The notes beneath the pieces are model-generated. The model made no database searches. It saw only the letters and a program-made list of their open reading frames with translations, and had not been told where the DNA came from. Positions 58,073 to 64,000 of a stretch of 64,000 nucleotides of DNA are shown one piece after another. Position numbers and translations under genes: made by a program. The first letter of the stretch is position 1, and every line of letters starts with the position of its first letter. The stretch is from positions 19,390,559 through 19,454,558 of the forward strand of contig CM051007.1 of NCBI GenBank assembly GCA_027704905.1, in the 5' to 3' direction. The DNA comes from Muraenolepis orangiensis (taxonomy: Eukaryota; Chordata; Actinopteri; Gadiformes; Muraenolepididae).

Positions 58073-58435
58073 AACGCGAGCGGAGGGGGGAGTGTGTGTA
58101 ACGATGTCGGAGGGACTCGATGTGAACACATGAACTCTCGCCACCCACCAACCAACCATTGGAAACGATCGGGGACCACCAGTTCGTTCTCCGGGACGCG
58201 GCACTCCATTTAGGGCCAACTTTCATCAAGTGCGCTTTTTATTGATTTAGTATATATATCTTTTTTTTAACGTTTTCCATCGTTATAGTTCGTTATTCTT
58301 TCGGGAAGGAACTACTCGTGAACTGAACCAACCACTGCATCCACAAACAACTAAAACGCAAAATAGTCTCTGTCCGAGTTTTCACCGACCGACAGACCGA
58401 CCGAGCGCGCAATTTCTAAAGTGGACCTACACGAG

Positions 58436-58713
58436 ATGGAGACGTCCACGGTGCCTCGAGCCGATCTCGCCGACCTCTACTCCGTGATTCCCTACAACGT
58501 CACCGCCGAGATGTCGTCGGTGGTGGTGGAGGGGGTGGTGGGAGGGGGTTACGGTTACGGTTACGGTCCGAACGGCACCGCCGATCAGCGACCCACGCCG
58601 GTGGTGCGCAGCGCCAGCCACATCGTGATCGCCGTGTCCATCACGGCGCTGTACTCGGTGATCTGTGTGGTGGGACTGCTGGGCAACGTCCTGGTGATGT
58701 TCGGGGTGGTCAG
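58436..58713 (+). CDS. oprd1: Delta-type opioid receptor, coding exon 1 (partial gene)
   Basis: The ATG at 58,436 opens METSTVPRADLADLYSVIPYNVT and gives 92 codons plus two bases to the donor (gtcag|gtgagc). This is the same place and phase as exon 1 of opioid receptor genes, splitting the Arg before the first intracellular loop. The N-terminal domain has two N-glycosylation sequons (NVT, NGT) and an unusual GYGYGYG run from GGTTAC repeats. TM1 reads IVIAVSITALYSVICVVGLLGNVLVMFGVV with the class A GN..V motif. ALYS..C.VGLLGNVLVMF.(I/V)VR matches delta best among opioid types. The product is a Gi/o-coupled plasma-membrane receptor for enkephalins. Exon 2 (TM2-TM4) is not in the window. The ATG was chosen over an upstream in-frame GTG. 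Confidence 0.9.
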
Positions 58714-58736
58714 GTGAGCCACTTCGTGTCCACTTC

Positions 58737-58878
<142 letters not shown>

Positions 58879-59089
58879 GCGTTTTTCGCCAATCAATGAA
58901 TGAGCGAATCATGCGAAAATTGGAAGTGAATAAAATAACAAAGTTGGGCAAATGTTGGCGCGACAAATGTGTGCGCCCTATACGTGCGTTTCGCACGCAG
59001 CAGTTGGTTTGTAAAAAAAAAGTACAATACTATATATATATATATATATATGTGTGTGTATATGTGATATATAAATGTATGTATGTGAT

Positions 59090-59856
59090 TTAGGTATATG
59101 TGTGAGCGTGCGTGTGATTTGGGTATAAGTGTGCGCGCGTGTTATTTGGTATATGTGTGCGTGTGATTTGGGTACGTGTGTAGTGCGCGTGTGATTTGGG
59201 TATATGTGTAAGTGCGCGTGTGATTTTGGTATAAGTGTGTGCGCGTGCGTGTGATTTTGGTATATGTGTGTGCGTGATTGGGTATATGTGTGAGTGCGTG
59301 TGTGATTTTGGTAGATGTGTGAGTGCGTGTGACTTGGGTATAATTGTGTGCGCGTGCGTGTGATTTTGGTATATGTGTGTGCGTGTGATTGGGTATATGT
59401 GTGAGTGCGTGTGTGATTTGAGTGCGTGTGACTTGGGTATACGTGTGAGTGCGTGCGTGTGATGGGTATATGTGTGTGCGTGTGATTTGGGTATATGTGT
59501 GAGCGTACGTGATTTGGGTATAAGTGTGCGCGCGCGTGTTAATATATATGTGTGTGCGTGTGATTTGGGTATATGTGTGAGCGTGCGTGATTTGGGTTAA
59601 ATGTAAGTGCGCGTGTGATTTGGGTATATGTGTGAGTGCGTGTGATTTGGGTATATGTGTGAGTGCGCGTGTGATTTGAGTATATGTGTGAGTGCGTGTG
59701 ATTTGGGTATATGTGTGAGTGCGCATGGGATTTGGGTATATGTGTGAGTGCGTGTGATTTGGGTATATGTGTGAGTGCGCGTTTGATTTGAGTATATGTG
59801 TGAGTGCGCGTGTGATTTGGGTTTATATGTAAGTGCGCGTGTGATTTGGGTATGTG
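59090..59856. repeat. ~28-40-bp minisatellite in oprd1 intron 1
   Basis: Some 25 imperfect copies of a unit like 'gtgtgatttgggtatatgtg' + 'tgagtgcgc'. Lengths vary because GTGCG and TGTG blocks expand and contract. Thr/His/Ile-rich open frames on the minus strand are artefacts. Confidence 0.93.
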
Positions 59857-60129
59857 TGAAATGCGCGCCTCTACGTCGGCATTGTCCAAGCGCGTAATAA
59901 ATGCGTGCGTTACCATGCGAGTTGTCCTTTTCTCCGTAATCCGCATCCAGCAACCCCCATTTTAATTGAGACAGTGTAAAACTCTAAATCTACATATCAC
60001 CGGATTTATAACTGCTGCAAGAATATGAACTAGATATCCAATCATGCCGCTTCGTGGCATGTGAAGCGATACCAGCGACGAACCATATGTCACATGCAAT
60101 ATCCTATCTCAGGGGACAGATGTGAAACC

Positions 60130-60316
<187 letters not shown>

Positions 60317-60618
60317 TTACCGCGATGGAAATTCTCAAGATAGATGACCTTGCTTCAACTTCAGAATTGATGGTGCTGTTTCTTTGGGAGATATTCAGTA
60401 TCCAAATGTTCTAACTTTATTCGTGTTCAACCCCCACAAGTGAAGATTATGTAATGTTATGTGAGTGAAAATGAGTGAAACTATAGTTCCACAGTCACAC
60501 ACCATGGCACTCGCTCAATGTATCCCATTGATGGTACTGTGTGTGGTGCCATCAACTCATTGAGTGTACAGTTAGCTGTTAGGCCTAAACACATTATCCA
60601 TATTGTGTGCAGTAGATT

Positions 60619-60805
60619 AACACACACACACACACATACACACACAATCCATATAGTGTACCGTACATTAACACACACACATACACACACACACACACAT
60701 GCGCCCATGCATGTGCACATACACACACAATTAATATAGTGTACATTAAACACACACACAAAACACACACACACACCACACACACACAGGAACACACACA
60801 CACAC

Positions 60806-60842
<37 letters not shown>

Positions 60843-60851
60843 ACGCACACA

Positions 60852-60894
<43 letters not shown>

Positions 60895-60925
60895 AACACA
60901 CACAAACAGAAACACATACACACGC
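60619..60925. repeat. Compound (CA)n array
   Basis: CA blocks are separated by a repeated ~60-bp unit, 'tccatatagtgtaccgtac' / 'attaatatagtgtacatta', seen three times from 60,596. The array is thus a higher-order repeat. Confidence 0.92.
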
Positions 60926-61494
60926 AGTGCTGATATAAGCATCCTACATAATCCCTTAATCATCCTATATTTCCAACATATTTCCCCATTACAACGGCTT
61001 GCTGAATGATAAATAACAACTGTGGAATACCCAGTCTCCTCGCGGGAGGGGGGGGGGGGGGAGGGGAGAGCTGCCATTTGTATTTTAACGGAGGCTGTGA
61101 TCATTACCCTGCCTGTGATCATCCTCATATGACTCCAGCCCCCCCAACCCCCAGCCCCCAGCACCCACCCCCAGTTAAACCACACTGTACATGGTCAACT
61201 AATTAAGGGTGCCATTTGGATTCCTAGGGCGGGGGGAGGAGGGGGGGGGGAGTAATTACAGGGAGTGCACCCGGCCCTGAGCTACAGACGAAAGAGCCGG
61301 CACTGTGAGGAAATACGCACTTTTAAGAAAACGTATAAACGTTGTATAGTCATATAGTCTAGTCGTATAGTCACGTATGGATGGGTTGGAACATGTGCCG
61401 ACATGATATAAATGACTAACATGCTATAGAGAACCTGTGATGTATGGTTATTTGATGGAAGGAGGGAGTGAGAGAGCAAGAGAGACACTGAAAC

Positions 61495-61690
<196 letters not shown>

Positions 61691-61862
61691 GGGGGGATGA
61701 TTCAGGAAAGGGAGAGAGAGAGAGACCTAGATGGACAGAAAGCCGCTAGACGAGGGTGGCTGAAATGGCGGCGAATCAATTCCCGTGTGGTTGATCATCT
61801 GCACCTTTGTGTTCCTCGGAATGAGAGAGGACTCATCAGCCGTGTGATTAATAATAACAATA

Positions 61863-61897
61863 CACACACTTGCATATATACACACACATATACACAC

Positions 61898-61933
<36 letters not shown>
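61863..61933. repeat. (CA)n microsatellite
   Basis: CA repeats with TATA breaks in the first half. Confidence 0.95.
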
Positions 61934-61934
<1 letters not shown>

Positions 61935-62389
61935 AATAAGCCGACAGAGGAGAAAAGTTGTGTGAAGCAGGCCTGTCAGAATACATTAACTGCCTCGTGA
62001 CAACCACACAGGCTAATGGGGACCTGGGGGTGGGGGAGGAGGGGGGGGGGGGTGTCGGTGGTGGTGGTTAAAAATTAAGAGACAGGCACTAACACATTCA
62101 CATGGAACACACTCGATCTATTTATTTTAGCTTCCGTCTTGGCACTGCAGACAGGAGCAGATTCATGGTCCTTTTCCCATTCTTCCTTCTATTGGTTTTC
62201 AGAGGGATGTACTGTATATAAAGCAATTGTCAACCAAGAGAATGGGGGTTTGAATCCACAAATCCGCCTTAATTTGTGACCCAAAGGAATTGGAAATGTG
62301 CCTTAATAAAATGCAAGGATGAATCCTGCTGTCTCTTTGTCTGTCTCTATTCATGTATGACTTCCAGTTTGTCTTTCTCTCTGCCTACA

Positions 62390-63440
62390 TGTCCGTCTGC
62401 ACTAGTACTTGTACTAGTGCCATGTATGCATTAGTACAGGCATTAGACAGTACATGTCTGTCTGTACTGGTGTCGACATGTCTGCCTGTACTAGTGCCTA
62501 CATGTCTGTCTGTACTGGTGTCGACATGACTGTCTGTACTAGTGTTTACATGTCTGCCTGTACTAGTGTCTACATGTCTGCCTGTACTAGTGTTTACATG
62601 TCTGTCTGTACTGGTGTCTACATGTCTGGCTGTACTAGTGCCTACATGTCTGTCTGTACTGGTGTCTACATGTCTGCCTGTACTAGTGTTTACATGTCTG
62701 TCTGTACTGGTGTCTACATGTCTGTCTGTACTAGTGTCTACAGGTCTGGCTGTACTAGTGCCTACATGTCTGTCTGTACTAGTGTCTACATGTCTGTCTG
62801 TACTAGTGCCTACAGGTCTGGCTGTACTAGTGTCTACATGTCTGCCTGTACTAGTGTTTACATGTCTGTCTGTACTAGTGCCTACATGTCTGTCTGTACT
62901 AGTGCCTACATGTCTGTCTGTACTGGTGTCTACATGTCTGTCTGTACTAGTGTCTACAGGTCTGGCTGTTCTAGTGTCTACATGTCTGTCTGTACTAGTA
63001 TCTACAGGTCTGGCTGTACTAGTGCCTACATGTCTGTCTGTACTAGTGCCTACAGGTCTGGCTGTACTAGTGTCCACATGTCTGTCTGTACTAGTGTCTA
63101 CATGTCTGTTTGTACTAGTGCCTACATGTCTGTCTGTACTAGTATCTACAGGTCTGTTTGTACTAGTGCCTACATGTCTGTTTGTACTAGTGCCTACATG
63201 TCTGTTTGTACTAGTGCCTACATGTCTGTTTGTACTAGTGCCTACATGTCTGTTTGTACTAGTGCCTACATGTCTGTTTGTACTAGTGCCTACATGTCTG
63301 TTTGTACTAGTGCCTACATGTCTGTTTGTACTAGTGCCTACATGTCTGTTTGTACTAGTGCCTACATGTCTGTTTGTACTAGTGCCTACATGTCTGTTTG
63401 TACTAGTGCCTACATGTCTGTTTGTACTAGTGCCATTATT
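62390..63440. repeat. 24-bp minisatellite (about 43 copies)
   Basis: Unit 'tacatgtctgtctgtactag' + 'tgcc'. Early copies vary at several positions (cct/tct, gcc/gtc, agg/atg). From about 63,100 the copies are nearly uniform with 'tgtttgtactag'. Because 24 is divisible by 3, open frames of 8-residue repeats exist on both strands; no protein is claimed. Confidence 0.95.
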
Positions 63441-64000
63441 GAAGGCTGTTCCACTACATCATCCTTAAAGCGGGCGGTGAACCCAAAATTGTCTAATATC
63501 TAATATGTCTTCTATGATCGGCAGCATAGTAATCAATGCCATTTTGTCACTCTGACACAGAAAGGCTATAATTTCCTTCATTCCAAACGTTCCACTCTGC
63601 TCCGAACGCAGTTTTGCAGGGTTATAGTGACATCGAAGTGTCATTTTCAGATACACTTCTACGTCAAGGCACAGTGTGTATGAATGTGAGGGTTGACGTC
63701 CACGTCCGAGAGAGGGTTAAGCTTCTCCGACACTTATAGGATAACTTATAATATAAAATATGGTGTCGCTCATTACACAACGACAGTACCAGCTCGAAAC
63801 AACGAACCAAATAGGGGTGTGTGTGTGTGTGGGACCATGGGGGAAAACACACCCCACTCAACCCAAAACGCTGTATTTTATTTTATTTTATTTTTTCTCA
63901 GTTTTCAAATTCATGCTGACTTACACTTCAACCAACACAGGGGGAACAAACCAAGGAACAATCTGAACCTTTCTAAATGCAAATGCTTCTAATTCTACCT

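Noticed and set aside
58421..58435. GTG at 58,421 as the oprd1 start
   Set aside because: An in-frame ATG 15 bp downstream is the normal eukaryotic start, and the five residues before it have no family support.
59090..59856. CRISPR-like array of spaced repeats
   Set aside because: Units are contiguous and degenerate with no unique spacers, and the genome is eukaryotic. The same holds for 62,390-63,440.
62385..63503. Proteins of 230-349 codons made of 8-residue repeats
   Set aside because: Both strands and several frames are equally open because the 24-bp unit lacks stops, so this is a minisatellite.

Overview
The window is vertebrate nuclear DNA, almost certainly from a ray-finned fish. It has large introns with GT-AG boundaries, tRNA-derived SINEs with typical teleost tails, L2/Rex-like LINE 3' ends, and a sushi/chromovirus-type Ty3 retrotransposon. 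It is also packed with long CA/GT, CT/GA, poly-G/C and minisatellite tracts. Such extreme short-tandem-repeat density is known from cod-like fishes (Gadiformes), so a gadiform source is my best guess, but it is an inference only.

Two protein-coding genes are supported, both on the + strand. (1) Positions 1-~25,000 hold phactr4 (phosphatase and actin regulator 4), read through thirteen coding exons. All splice phases agree and the total is a multiple of three: 1,001 codons plus stop from the MENQ start, 1,018 from an alternative MGQ start. The recognisable parts are the N-terminal basic segment, RPEL1, a proline-rich middle, a degenerate RPEL2, RPEL3, RPEL4 and the C-terminal FHRP tail used for PP1 binding. 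Two extra first exons are proposed: one at 4,940-5,003 (a possible N-myristoylation signal) and a speculative one at 16,602-16,758. Exon 4 carries an Arg/Asp/Glu-rich expansion built on a 7-residue repeat and interrupted by a compensated pair of frameshifts. (2) At 58,436-58,713 lies coding exon 1 of a delta-type opioid receptor (oprd1): N-terminal domain plus transmembrane helix 1. Exon 2 lies beyond the window. PHACTR4 and OPRD1 are near neighbours in the same orientation on human 1p35.3, so this is conserved synteny, but the genes between them in human are not visible here.

The ~33 kb between the genes is mostly repeats. A Ty3/gypsy element (43,449-48,325, minus strand) has two LTRs identical by eye, a 5-bp target duplication, gag, and pol reached by a -1 frameshift. 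Its primer-binding site is complementary to its own LTR, the signature of Tf1/sushi-type self-priming. Integrase has an in-frame internal deletion. The element is nested in a LINE fragment, and a related solo LTR lies 0.6 kb away. A second, unrelated solo LTR sits inside another LINE copy at 30,753-31,241. The last 5 kb are oprd1 intron 1, dominated by dinucleotide repeats and two minisatellites.

No CRISPR array, rRNA, functional tRNA gene or bacterial-type feature was seen. All exon boundaries come from reading splice sites and phase by eye; there is no transcript evidence.
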